64,000 nt of DNA from Oxalobacteraceae bacterium OTU3CAMAD1 (GCA_024123915.1 CP099650.1:2542001-2606000), one strand, 5' to 3'. Counted from the stretch's first letter, positions 17,693 through 26,070 are shown. The notes: a model not told the origin generated them from the letters alone. Made by a program: numbers and translations.

Positions 17693-19558
17693 TCAGGCGG
17701 CGGCGCTTTCAGTGGCGCCCGAGCGCACGTCGAACTCCACCTTCCAGCGTTGGCCATCATTGGCCACGGCCAGCAACTCGAGCGTGCCCGATTCGGTCGC
17801 CATCGCATGCAAGCGCACCTGCACCACGTCGCCGGCCTGACGGCCTTCCGGCGACAGCGTGGCCTGGATCTCGTTCAACTCGATCAATTCCTCCGGACCC
17901 CAGAAGTCCAGCAGGTCGCCGATCTGGTCCTGCCGGCGCACCGAGGAGCCGAAGAAGCGGAACTGCACCGGCTCGCCGACGACCAGACCGAACTCCTGGT
18001 TCGGCAGTTCGATCTCGCTGCCTTCCTCCATGCCGAACGGCGCCACGCACAACGCCTGGATCGGCGGTTCCATGCCGGGAATGGCCGGCATCGACGATTC
18101 GATCGCCACATAGTACGCGCGCGCCGTGCCGCCGCGAATCCGCACGCCGCTGCCGCGACGCACGTAGCTGTAGTAAGCCGCGCCGCGCGCCACCGCCAGA
18201 TCCAGATCGGCGCCGCCCAGCATGCGCGCCGGCTCCGCGCCTTCCATGTACAGCCAGTCGTTGAGGGTGCCCATGACGCGTTGCGCCAGCAGCTCCGACT
18301 TGAACACGCCGCCGTTGAACAGCACCGCCGTCGGATGCAGGAAGGTGGCGTCGGCACTGTGCTTGCCGGCGTAGCCTTCCAGTTCGCTGGTGGCGCCGAC
18401 CTGGCGTGCAAGGAAAGCGGCCAGGTGGCGCGTGATGCCCGCGTCCTGCGCATACGGCAGGCCAAGCTGCGTCAGGCCCGCGCGCGTACGCACGGCGGGA
18501 CGCGTCGCCGCGTCCACCGCCGGGAAGAAGCCGTCGAGAATAAAGGTGGTCACTTCGTCGCGCGTCAGCTCGGTGCGGATCGAACCGCCGATCAGCTTCG
18601 AGCCACGGCTCGGCACCACGATAGGCCAGGTGTCGACGGTGGCATCGGCCAGCAGCTTTTCCTTGGCCGTGCGGCAGCCGTAAGTCAGCGCGCGCATCTG
18701 CCATGCGTCGAGCTGCGTGCCGTTGGCGGCCAGCTTGCGCGCAACCAGATGCGCCAGCGCCAGGTCCATATTGTCGCCGCCGAGCAGAATGTGATCGCCG
18801 ACCGCGATGCGGTGCGGCTCCAGGACGCCGTCGCGTTCCAGCACGGCGATCAGCGAAAAGTCGCTGGTGCCGCCACCGACGTCCACCACCAGGATGATGT
18901 CGCCCGGTTTGACCTCTTTGCGCCAGCGGCCTTCGCTGCCCTGGATCCAGCTATACAGCGCCGCTTGCGGCTCCTCCAGCAAGGTCAGATTGGTGTAGCC
19001 GGCGGCGCGCGCCGCGTCGGCGGTCAGTTCGCGCGCGCCCGGGTCGAAGGAGGCGGGAATCGTCACCGTCACCGCCTGTTCGCCGAACGGCGCCTCCGGG
19101 TGCGCCTGTTCCCACGCCTGGCGCAGGTGCGACAGGTAGCGGGTCGACGCCTCCAGCGGCGAGACGCGCGTGACTTCTTCCGGCGCGTCGTTCGGCAGCA
19201 GGGCGCTGCGGCGGTCCACGCCCGGGTGGCTCAACCAGCTCTTTGCGCTGGAGACCAGGCGGATCGGCGTGGTGGCGCCACGGCTGCGCGCCATCTCGCC
19301 GGCCACGCCGGTTTGTTCGGCCGCCGACTGCTGCCACGGCAGGCTCAAATCGCCGGGCGCCAGTTCGTCGGCGTGCGGCAGATACAGGAAGGATGGCAGC
19401 AGCGCCAGGTCTTCCACCGTGCCCGGCGCGGTCAACTGCGGAATCGCCAGCACGCCGTGCTGGGTTTTTTCGCCGTCGCTGGTGGTCAGGTCGACATAGG
19501 ACAGCGCGCTGTGGGTGGTGCCAAGGTCGATGCCGATGGCGTAGCGTGGGTCGCTCAT
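17693..19558 (-). CDS. Hsp70-like ATPase, short paralogue
   Basis: The 621-residue protein has Hsp70 phosphate loops GIDLGTTHSALS (9-20) and DVGGGTSDF (226-234), with TIPASFDPGARELT between them. It shares long collinear stretches with the neighbouring 963-residue protein (SSAKSWLSHP, LEEPQAA, LGGDNMDLALAHL), so the two arose by duplication. Compared with DnaK it has a large insertion after the first phosphate loop (about 25-95) and a reduced beta substrate-binding domain. Its start overlaps the stop of the DUF2760 gene (19555..19558). Expected to be cytoplasmic; function unknown. Confidence 0.9.
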   Translation of the reverse strand: MSDPRYAIGIDLGTTHSALSYVDLTTSDGEKTQHGVLAIPQLTAPGTVEDLALLPSFLYLPHADELAPGDLSLPWQQSAAEQTGVAGEMARSRGATTPIRLVSSAKSWLSHPGVDRRSALLPNDAPEEVTRVSPLEASTRYLSHLRQAWEQAHPEAPFGEQAVTVTIPASFDPGARELTADAARAAGYTNLTLLEEPQAALYSWIQGSEGRWRKEVKPGDIILVVDVGGGTSDFSLIAVLERDGVLEPHRIAVGDHILLGGDNMDLALAHLVARKLAANGTQLDAWQMRALTYGCRTAKEKLLADATVDTWPIVVPSRGSKLIGGSIRTELTRDEVTTFILDGFFPAVDAATRPAVRTRAGLTQLGLPYAQDAGITRHLAAFLARQVGATSELEGYAGKHSADATFLHPTAVLFNGGVFKSELLAQRVMGTLNDWLYMEGAEPARMLGGADLDLAVARGAAYYSYVRRGSGVRIRGGTARAYYVAIESSMPAIPGMEPPIQALCVAPFGMEEGSEIELPNQEFGLVVGEPVQFRFFGSSVRRQDQIGDLLDFWGPEELIELNEIQATLSPEGRQAGDVVQVRLHAMATESGTLELLAVANDGQRWKVEFDVRSGATESAAA

Positions 19559-20163
19559 AATTCCACCTCCGCCGGTGCCAGGATCGCCGCGTCGTGCTTT
19601 TCGGCCAGTTTAGGCAAGCGCACGTTCGATGCGCGCCAGCCGCGATGGCTCAAGGCGCCACGGAACGGCGCCTTGCCGACCACATTGCCCGTCAGGCGCA
19701 CGGCGCTGGCGTCGAATCCTTCCTCCAGCACCACGCGGCTGCCTTCGGCCTCGCTGCGTACCGCTTCGATGGTGAAGTGCTCGCGCAGCACCTTGCCGCA
19801 GCCTTCGTGCACCACGCGCGCGGCGGCGCCGATGTCGGCGTCCGAATAGGCGCTCAGGTTCTCCTGGGTGAAGTCGATCAGGCGCGCTTCGCGCTGGAAC
19901 AGGCCAAGCAGCTGGAGCGCGGCATCCGGCGTGGCCACGCGCAGCGTGACCGGGGCCGGTGCAGGCGCAGGTGCCGGGGCAGATGCAGGTGTCGGGGCGG
20001 GAGCCGGAGCGGAAACCGGCGCGGCGGACGGCTGCGGTTCGCCGGCGGCGATGCGCGCCAGGCGCGCGGCATATTCGGCATCGGACAGCGCGCGGAAGAA
20101 GGCGCCGATGGCGATCGATATCCGGCTAAAAAAAGACGGCAACGGTTGAGTCGAATTGTTCAT
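19555..20163 (-). CDS. DUF2760-like protein heading the Hsp70 operon
   Basis: The start is put at 20163 (MNNSTQPLPSFFSRISIAIG); the frame continues upstream but only into low-quality arginine-rich sequence. The 202-residue protein has an N-terminal amphipathic/hydrophobic stretch (about 10-28), a proline/alanine linker (about 45-75) and a compact C-terminal domain (about 78-202; LGLFQREARLIDFTQENL and FRGALSHRGW) that I recognise as DUF2760. It is translationally coupled to two Hsp70-like genes, so it is probably their dedicated partner; its biochemical role is unknown. Confidence 0.75.
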   Translation of the reverse strand: MNNSTQPLPSFFSRISIAIGAFFRALSDAEYAARLARIAAGEPQPSAAPVSAPAPAPTPASAPAPAPAPAPVTLRVATPDAALQLLGLFQREARLIDFTQENLSAYSDADIGAAARVVHEGCGKVLREHFTIEAVRSEAEGSRVVLEEGFDASAVRLTGNVVGKAPFRGALSHRGWRASNVRLPKLAEKHDAAILAPAEVEL

Positions 20164-20331
20164 GTTTAGCTCGCGTAGAGTGAGCCGGGCCGCTGCCTGG
20201 GGCGGCAGCCTGGCGGAATGTGGGGTGGGGGCGCGCGTGGCGCGGGGAAAGTCTTTCCCCCGGAAGCCCCGCATGATACCAGTTCGGACGCGGGCGCCAA
20301 AGGCGCGAAGGCCGCAGCTTTGATTTTTCGC

Positions 20332-20360
20332 TTGATATGGCCATTTGAAGCGCATAGAAT
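20332..20360 (+). promoter_or_regulatory. Sigma-70-type promoter for the radical SAM gene
   Basis: TTGATA (20332..20337), a 17-bp spacer and TAGAAT (20355..20360) form a good sigma-70 promoter on the plus strand. Transcription would begin at about 20367, inside the overlapping LexA box, some 60 bp before the start codon at 20427. Confidence 0.7.
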
Positions 20361-20379
20361 ACTGGATATATATACAGTA
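20360..20379. promoter_or_regulatory. LexA (SOS) box
   Basis: TACTGGATATATATACAGTA differs by one base from the consensus TACTGTATATATATACAGTA and keeps the ACAG half-site and the alternating AT centre. It overlaps the -10 box and predicted transcription start of the radical SAM gene, an ideal place for repression. The DUF2760 start lies about 197 bp away on the other strand. Confidence 0.82.
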
Positions 20380-20426
20380 TCGGCGCAGCACCGGCGATCC
20401 CCGCCCGGTGCCCGGGCCCAGCTATC

Positions 20427-21581
20427 ATGAACCACGACGAAAACAACCAAGAGCACGTGATGCTGCCGCCGCCTTCGCTGAAGGCGCAAAAAGGCCGTGG
20501 CGCGGTATCGAACCTGCAGGGGCGCTTCGAGGTCAACGCGCGGGAGGCCTACGACGACGGCTGGGAGCGCGAGGAAGAGGAGGCGTCGCCGTGGAAAACC
20601 CAGGTCACCGACGAGTACTGTAAATCGATCCTGAGCCGCAACGCCTCGCCGGACCTGCCGTTCAGTGTTTCGCTGAACCCGTATCGCGGCTGCGAGCATG
20701 GCTGTATCTATTGCTTCGCCCGTCCCACGCACAGCTATCTCGGCCTGTCGCCGGGCATGGACTTCGAGAGCAAGATTTTCGCCAAGGTCAACGCGCCGGA
20801 AATGCTGCGGCGCGAGCTGGCCAAGGCGGGCTACGAGCCCGAGTCGATCGCGCTCGGCGTCAACACGGACGCCTACCAGCCCTGCGAGCGCGAGCGCAAA
20901 CTCACGCGCCGCGTGCTGGAAGTGCTGCAGGAATGCCAGCACCCGGTGGGCCTGATCACCAAATCGTCGCTGATCGAGCGGGATATCGACATTCTCTCGG
21001 CGATGGCCGCCAAGCGCCAAGCCGGCGTCGCCATCACGCTGACGACCCTGGACCCGGCCATCTCGCGCACTCTGGAACCGCGAGCGGCGGCCCCGGCGCG
21101 GCGTCTGCGCACGATTCGCACCCTCACCGACGCCGGCATTCCGGTGGCCGTCAGCGTCGCGCCCATCATTCCGTTCGTCACCGAGCCGGATATCGAGCGC
21201 TTGCTGGAGGCGGTCAAGGAAGCCGGCGCCGTTACCGCGCACTACACGGTGTTGCGGTTGCCGTGGGAGGTGGCGCCGCTGTTCCAGCAATGGCTGCAGG
21301 CGCACTTCCCGGAGCGGGCGCAGCGCGTGATGAACCGCGTGCGTGAAATGCGCGGCGGCAAGGACTACGACAGCACCTTCGGTTCCCGCATGAAAGGCGA
21401 GGGCGTATGGGCGGAATTGATACGGCAACGCTTCAAGATCGCCACCGAGCGTCTCGGACTATCGGGCAAGGGCAGCCGCTTCCACAGCATGGACGCGTCG
21501 CAGTTCACGCGGCCGCTGGTGGTGCCGCCGCTGGGCGCGCGCGCCAAGCCGACCGACGCGGGGCAGCTGGATTTATTCTGA
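20427..21581 (+). CDS. PA0069-family radical SAM protein (spore-photoproduct-lyase-related)
   Basis: The 384-residue protein carries the radical SAM cluster CEHGCIYC (C89, C93, C96) in the variant CxxxCxxC context RGCEHGCIYCFARPTH, typical of the Rv2578c/PA0069 family distantly related to spore photoproduct lyase. The N-terminal KGRGAVSNLQGRFE is also a family mark. The start at 20427 lacks a clear RBS; an in-frame ATG at 20460 is an alternative. A LexA box overlaps its promoter, suggesting a DNA-damage role. The substrate is unknown. The 3' end overlaps the opposing cyclotransferase gene by nine bases. Confidence 0.9.
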   Translation: MNHDENNQEHVMLPPPSLKAQKGRGAVSNLQGRFEVNAREAYDDGWEREEEEASPWKTQVTDEYCKSILSRNASPDLPFSVSLNPYRGCEHGCIYCFARPTHSYLGLSPGMDFESKIFAKVNAPEMLRRELAKAGYEPESIALGVNTDAYQPCERERKLTRRVLEVLQECQHPVGLITKSSLIERDIDILSAMAAKRQAGVAITLTTLDPAISRTLEPRAAAPARRLRTIRTLTDAGIPVAVSVAPIIPFVTEPDIERLLEAVKEAGAVTAHYTVLRLPWEVAPLFQQWLQAHFPERAQRVMNRVREMRGGKDYDSTFGSRMKGEGVWAELIRQRFKIATERLGLSGKGSRFHSMDASQFTRPLVVPPLGARAKPTDAGQLDLF

Positions 21582-22241
21582 CGGAACCGTTGACGGAGGG
21601 TTGTTCAACGCGGCCAGGTGCCGTTCGATCTCGAAGACGTGCTGGTCGTGGCGGCCCAGTTCGCGCAGGGCGTGCGCCAGATGATTGAGGTAGTCGCTGT
21701 TCGGGCCGCTTGGGCCGATGGAGCGGGCGATGTGGCGCGCGATTTCCTGCTCCGACGCTTCCCCCAGGAAGGCGGTGTTGTCCGGCGTGGCGATATAGAC
21801 CAGGCCGACGACGCTGTCGTTATTGCTATCGCTGTCGCTGTCGCCATCGCTGGCGGTGTTATCGCTGTCCTTGCCGCCGTCATCGAACGTGATCGCCGTC
21901 GCCAGCCGCAGATAGCCGTTCTTCTCGCGGTGGTCGAGATGGGCAAAGACTTCCGGGGTGACCAGGTAAGCCATGCCATGGCAAATGGCGCCGGCTTCCT
22001 CGATGATGGTGACCACGCGGCCGGGCGCCTCTGGCGTGCCGCGATGGTCGTGCGAGCCTTGCCAAAAGCGGCGCGTCCAGTTGGCGATGCTGGCCGGACG
22101 ACGTTGCAGGTAGGGGAAGTCGGCTTTGTAGATCAGCGAGCCGTAACCGAACAGCCAAACGCTATGGTGGCCGTCGAACTGGTCCATCATCTGGTTGATG
22201 GCGATGGTGTCTGCTGTCATGATCGTTTGTGTTTTGGGCAT
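21573..22241 (-). CDS. ChaC-like gamma-glutamylcyclotransferase
   Basis: The 222-residue protein has the cyclotransferase loop LFGYGSLIY (about 30-38), SHDHRGTPEAPGR and the DHREKNGY segment holding the presumed catalytic glutamate, all as in ChaC2-type enzymes that split glutathione into 5-oxoproline and Cys-Gly. An unusual Asp/Ser/Asn-rich insertion (KDSDNTASDGDSDSDSNNDS, about 128-147) interrupts the barrel before VVGLVYIATPDN. An alternative start is the Met at residue 8. It ends convergently with the radical SAM gene. Confidence 0.87.
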   Translation of the reverse strand: MPKTQTIMTADTIAINQMMDQFDGHHSVWLFGYGSLIYKADFPYLQRRPASIANWTRRFWQGSHDHRGTPEAPGRVVTIIEEAGAICHGMAYLVTPEVFAHLDHREKNGYLRLATAITFDDGGKDSDNTASDGDSDSDSNNDSVVGLVYIATPDNTAFLGEASEQEIARHIARSIGPSGPNSDYLNHLAHALRELGRHDQHVFEIERHLAALNNPPSTVPSE

Positions 22242-22262
22242 GCGCCGGAGCTCGCGTCAAGT

Positions 22263-22790
22263 TCAGTTTATGCCCGCGCGGGCGATGTCCAGATGCTTGA
22301 CGCCGATGGACTTGAACGCCGCAGTCAACTGACCTTCGTAATTGTGCATCAGCTCGGCCTGTTGCGGGTCGTCCGCTCCCCAGCCGGACGTCACCAGCAT
22401 CACGCGCTGCGAGTCGGACTGGTTCGCCGTGTCGCCGTGCAGGTGCAGCAAGCGGTCCAGCCAGGCTTTCAGGGTCGACGGCGTGAAGTAGTTGTGCATC
22501 GGTGCCCCAACCACGACGATGTTAGCGTCGACGAATTCCTGCAACAGCGACGCGCTCAGCAGCGACTCCGCCCGCAACTCCGCGTGCATCGGAATGGCGC
22601 TATTCCATTGCTTGCGCATCACCTGGAGCAGCGGCGCGCTGACGTGCGATAAGGGCGAGGCGGCAAGGTCGCGATAGTTCACGCTGGCCCCTTCGTGCGC
22701 GGACGCCAGCCGGGCCACGGCGGCGGCGGTATGTTGGCGCGATTGCGAACTGTCGCCCAGCGCGCAGGAGTCGATATGCAGAATATTCAT
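22263..22790 (-). CDS. Flavodoxin-fold FMN-dependent reductase, AzoR-like, short
   Basis: The start at 22790 gives MNILHIDSCALGDSSQSR, the usual AzoR opening with the FMN-phosphate loop (SSQSR); an upstream in-frame ATG at 22808 adds only six residues. VVVGAPMHNYFTPSTLKAWL matches the AzoR flavin-binding motif. At 175 residues it is about 25 shorter than E. coli AzoR: the segment after the WLDR helix is condensed and the end differs. A quinone- or azo-reductase activity is plausible but unproven. It lies tail to head with the ChaC-like gene and close to the LysR gene, all on the minus strand. Confidence 0.75.
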   Translation of the reverse strand: MNILHIDSCALGDSSQSRQHTAAAVARLASAHEGASVNYRDLAASPLSHVSAPLLQVMRKQWNSAIPMHAELRAESLLSASLLQEFVDANIVVVGAPMHNYFTPSTLKAWLDRLLHLHGDTANQSDSQRVMLVTSGWGADDPQQAELMHNYEGQLTAAFKSIGVKHLDIARAGIN

Positions 22791-22847
22791 AAACCGAAGC
22801 ATACACACGCCGCATGGGCTGCGGTAGTGGGAAAAATGTAAGATATG

Positions 22848-23762
22848 TTAACCGAGCGGAACGTTCCACTGGTGCGCGGCGACGTAATCCCGCAGGAAGG
22901 CGACGAAACTTTCGGCTGCCGGCGACAGCGCCCGGGCGTTGCGCGTGTAGACAAAAAAACGACGCGTGAGCTCTGGATCGACCAGTTCGCGCATCCGCAA
23001 CCCATACAGTTCCACCATTTTTTCCGCGTACGGCAGGCAGACGGTGATCCCCAGCCGCGCGTGCACCATCGCCAGCGCGGTGGTCATGAAGGTCACCTCG
23101 TTGTAGGGATTGAGCGATAGCTCGCGGAACGACACATGCATGTCCCGCAGCAGCCGCTCGGTGAACTGTCCTTGCAGGGAAATGAAAGGGAAGTCGTTGA
23201 TGTCGGCCCAGGTGATGCGCTCGCGCGACTCCAGCGCGTGGCCGGGCGGGAACACCACCACGAACGGCATCTCGAACAGTTGCTGCGCCTCGATCTCGGC
23301 GTTGGCGTCGCGCTCCGGGCCGATGCCAAAGTCGGCTTCGCCGCTGAACACGCGCGCCGACACCTGCTCGACCGGGCTGTCGGCCAGCCGCACCTGCACG
23401 TCCGGATAGCGCGCGGAATAGGCGGCGATGGCCTCGGGCAGCAAGGTACACGACAGCATCTGCGGCGCGGCGATGCGCACGATCCCTTGCTTGAGCGCCT
23501 TTCTGCTGGCGATGTCGGCCATCGCCCGGTCCAGGTCCTGCAGCATCTTCTCGAACAACGGCGTCAGCTCGCGTCCCAGCTCCGACAACTGCGTCTTGCG
23601 CGTGGTACGCTCGACGACACGCACGCCGAGCATCTGCTCGAGCTCCTTGATCTGGCCGCTAAGCGCCGATTGCGTCAGGTTGAGGTGGTCCGCCGCCAGG
23701 GTAAAACTGCCGGTTTTGGCCAGCGCCACCAGGGCGCGCATTTGTCGCAAACTTGGATTCAT
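22848..23762 (-). CDS. LysR-family transcriptional regulator
   Basis: The 304-residue protein has the LysR winged helix-turn-helix at residues 1-62 (LRQMRALVALAKTGSFTLAA; SALSGQIKELEQMLG) and a periplasmic-binding-protein-like effector domain (about 90-300). It is divergent from the VOC-FAH-MaiA operon across a 90-bp gap, the normal arrangement for a regulator of that operon. The inducer is unknown; a ring-cleavage substrate or product is a reasonable guess. Confidence 0.92.
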   Translation of the reverse strand: MNPSLRQMRALVALAKTGSFTLAADHLNLTQSALSGQIKELEQMLGVRVVERTTRKTQLSELGRELTPLFEKMLQDLDRAMADIASRKALKQGIVRIAAPQMLSCTLLPEAIAAYSARYPDVQVRLADSPVEQVSARVFSGEADFGIGPERDANAEIEAQQLFEMPFVVVFPPGHALESRERITWADINDFPFISLQGQFTERLLRDMHVSFRELSLNPYNEVTFMTTALAMVHARLGITVCLPYAEKMVELYGLRMRELVDPELTRRFFVYTRNARALSPAAESFVAFLRDYVAAHQWNVPLG

Positions 23763-23852
23763 GGCAAAACCTGATAAATCACGAGAAAAATACTGTTTGT
23801 ATGATATCTGAGATTCGCATCTAATGTCGAAAGACTAGAAATGGAGGCAGGG
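23763..23852. promoter_or_regulatory. LysR/VOC divergent intergenic region
   Basis: This 90-bp AT-rich gap lies between divergent starts and should contain both promoters and the LysR operator. AGATTCGCATCT at 23811..23822 is a small interrupted palindrome (AGAT/ATCT) of the T-N-A type that LysR proteins use, but the match is weak. GGAGG at 23843 serves the VOC start. Confidence 0.4.
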
Positions 23853-24404
23853 ATGAAGATCAAACGAATTCACCACGTCGCGTACCGCTGCCGGGACGCG
23901 AAGGAAACCGTCGAGTGGTACGTCAAGCACCTGAACATGGACTTCGTGCTGGCCATCGCCGAGGATGAAGTACCGTCGACCAAAGCGCCGGACCCGTATA
24001 TGCACGTCTTCCTCGACGCCGGCCAGGGCAACGTGCTGGCGTTCTTCGAGCTGCCGACGCAGGCGCCGATGGACCGCGACCACAATACGCCGGCCTGGGT
24101 GCAGCATCTGGCGATGGAGGTCGACAGCATGGACGACCTGCTGGCCGCCAAGGAGCGGCTGATCGCCGGCGGCATCGACGTCATCGGCCCGGTCAACCAC
24201 ACCATCTTCAAATCGATCTACTTCTTCGACCCCAACGGCCACCGTCTCGAATTGGCGGTCAACACCGGCACCCCCGACATGATGCAAAAGCTCGACGCCG
24301 TCAAATGGGAGATGCTCGAGGAGTGGTCCAAAACGCGCAAGGCGCCCAAGCACGCGGCGTGGATGCACGCGCCGGCGGACGTCACCCCGGGAGAACCGGC
24401 ATGA
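23853..24404 (+). CDS. VOC-superfamily metalloprotein, possible extradiol-type dioxygenase
   Basis: The ATG at 23853 is preferred over the one at 23841 because GGAGGCAGGG sits before it. The 183-residue protein is a vicinal-oxygen-chelate fold with two beta-alpha-beta-beta-beta modules. Candidate metal ligands are H7 or H8 (RIHHVAYR), H85 (WVQHLAMEV) and E133 (HRLELAV), the His-His-Glu triad of type I extradiol dioxygenases and glyoxalases. The stop overlaps the FAH start. Its place before FAH and MaiA suggests it makes the ring-cleavage product they process, though a lyase or isomerase role is equally open. Confidence 0.8.
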   Translation: MKIKRIHHVAYRCRDAKETVEWYVKHLNMDFVLAIAEDEVPSTKAPDPYMHVFLDAGQGNVLAFFELPTQAPMDRDHNTPAWVQHLAMEVDSMDDLLAAKERLIAGGIDVIGPVNHTIFKSIYFFDPNGHRLELAVNTGTPDMMQKLDAVKWEMLEEWSKTRKAPKHAAWMHAPADVTPGEPA

Positions 24405-25426
24405 AGCTCGCCACATTGAAGGACGACAGCCGCGATGGCCGTCTGGTCGTGGTCAGCCGCGACCTGTCCCACTATCAGCTGGTGCCGAAAATCTCGGCCA
24501 CGCTGCAGCATGCGCTGGACCATTGGGAACTGGTCAAGGACCGGCTGGAAGCGGTGTACACCCTGCTCAACGCCGGCGACTCCGTCGACGCCAAGCCGTT
24601 CGACCAGCAAGCCTGCCACTCGCCGCTGCCGCGCGCCTATCAATGGGCGGACGGCTCCGCATACATCAACCACGTAGAGCTGGTGCGCAAGGCGCGCAAC
24701 GCCGAAGTGCCGGCGTCGTTCTACACCGACCCGTTGATGTACCAGGGCGGTTCGGACAGCTTCATCGGCCCGAGCGACCCGATCTACGCGCTGTCGGAGG
24801 ATTGGGGTATCGATCTGGAGGCCGAGGTGGCCGTCATCACCGGCGACGTGCCGATGGGCGTGAGCGTGGCCGATGCCGGCCAGGCGATCCGCCTCGTCAT
24901 GCTGGTCAACGACGTCTCGCTGCGCAACCTGATTCCGAATGAACTGGCCAAGGGCTTCGGCTTCTTCCAGTCCAAGGCGGCCAGCGCGTTCTCGCCGGTG
25001 GCGGTGACGCCGGATGAATTGGGCCTCAACTGGGCCGACAGCAAACTGCATTTACCGCTGCTGGTCGACATCAACGGCAAGCCGTTCGGCAAACCGAATG
25101 CGGGCGAGGACATGACCTTCAACTTCGCGCAGCTCGTGGCGCACGCCGCCGCCACGCGTGAGATGGCGGCCGGCAGCATCATCGGCTCCGGCACCGTTTC
25201 CAACAAGCAGGGTGGCCTCAATGGATCGAGCATCGACAACGGCGGCGTCGGATACTGCTGCCTTGCCGAGGTGCGCATGTACGAAACCATCGAGACCGGC
25301 AAGCCGCAGACCGGCTACCTGAAATTCGGCGACAGCGTGCGGATCGAGATGCTCGACGAACAGGGCGCCAGCATCTTCGGCGTGATCGAGCAGACCGTCG
25401 TGCATTACGGGGAGCGGAGGCGATGA
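24401..25426 (+). CDS. Fumarylacetoacetate hydrolase family protein
   Basis: The 341-residue protein starts MKLATLKDDSRDGRLVVVSRDL (first codons overlapping the previous stop as ATGA) and has the C-terminal FAH domain with metal-binding FEAEVA-like acidic motif (IDLEAEVAVITGD), LVNDVSLRNLIP and GTVSNKQGG. FAH enzymes hydrolyse the C-C bond of acylpyruvates such as fumarylacetoacetate or fumarylpyruvate. It is the bacterial two-domain short form, not the long eukaryotic-like FahA. Operon partners are the VOC protein and maleylacetoacetate isomerase. Confidence 0.9.
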   Translation: MKLATLKDDSRDGRLVVVSRDLSHYQLVPKISATLQHALDHWELVKDRLEAVYTLLNAGDSVDAKPFDQQACHSPLPRAYQWADGSAYINHVELVRKARNAEVPASFYTDPLMYQGGSDSFIGPSDPIYALSEDWGIDLEAEVAVITGDVPMGVSVADAGQAIRLVMLVNDVSLRNLIPNELAKGFGFFQSKAASAFSPVAVTPDELGLNWADSKLHLPLLVDINGKPFGKPNAGEDMTFNFAQLVAHAAATREMAAGSIIGSGTVSNKQGGLNGSSIDNGGVGYCCLAEVRMYETIETGKPQTGYLKFGDSVRIEMLDEQGASIFGVIEQTVVHYGERRR

Positions 25427-26070
25427 AGCTTTATACCTACTTCCGCAGCTCCGCCGCCTACCGCGTGCGGATCGCCCTCAATCTCAAGGGATTGGCATAC
25501 GAGGCGCAGCCGGTGCATCTGCTGCGCGACGGCGGCCAGCATCTGGCCGAGGCGTATCGCGCGGTCAATCCGTCCGCGCTGCTGCCAACCTTGGAGGACG
25601 ACGACGGCGCCGTCATCGGCCAGTCGCTGGCGATACTGGAATATCTGGAGGAGACGCGGCCGCAAACGCCGTTGCTGCCGGCCGATCCGGCGGGCCGCGC
25701 CCGCGTGCGCGCGCTGGCGTTGACGGTGGTGGCCGATACGCATCCGCTGGGGAATCTGCGGGTGCTCAAGTACATCAAGGGCGAGATGGGCTTGACCGAG
25801 GAGGTCAAGCTGGAATGGCATCGTCACTGGCTGCGCAGCGGACTGGCGACGTTGGAAGCGCTGCTGGCCGGGGATGCGCGCACGGGCGTCTATTCGCATG
25901 GCGATACGCCGACGCTGGCCGACTGCTGCCTGGTGCCGCAAGTGTTCAACGCCCAGCGGTTCGAGGTCGATACGGCGCCTTATCCCACGGTCATGCGGAT
26001 CAGCGCCGCCTGCGCCGCGCTGCCCGCGTTCCAGCAAGCGCACCCGGCGCAGCAACCCGACGCCGAGTAG
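25423..26070 (+). CDS. maiA: Maleylacetoacetate isomerase (zeta-class GST)
   Basis: The 215-residue protein begins MKLYTYFRSSAAYRVRIAL, the zeta-GST active-site motif SSxxxRVRIAL with glutathione-binding serines. The C-terminal all-helical GST domain includes TPTLADCCLVPQVFNAQRF. MaiA converts cis maleyl to trans fumaryl acyl-pyruvates using glutathione. The ATG overlaps the FAH stop by four bases, so the pair is co-translated. Maleylpyruvate (gentisate route) is an alternative substrate. Confidence 0.92.
   Translation: MKLYTYFRSSAAYRVRIALNLKGLAYEAQPVHLLRDGGQHLAEAYRAVNPSALLPTLEDDDGAVIGQSLAILEYLEETRPQTPLLPADPAGRARVRALALTVVADTHPLGNLRVLKYIKGEMGLTEEVKLEWHRHWLRSGLATLEALLAGDARTGVYSHGDTPTLADCCLVPQVFNAQRFEVDTAPYPTVMRISAACAALPAFQQAHPAQQPDAE

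Noticed and set aside
19950..20030. Short GGCGCAGGTGCC-like DNA repeats
   Set aside because: They encode the proline/alanine linker of the DUF2760 protein and need no separate explanation.
22263..22790. Azoreductase-like gene considered as a pseudogene
   Set aside because: Although about 25 residues short, it has no internal stop or frameshift and keeps the flavin motifs, so it is listed as a gene.
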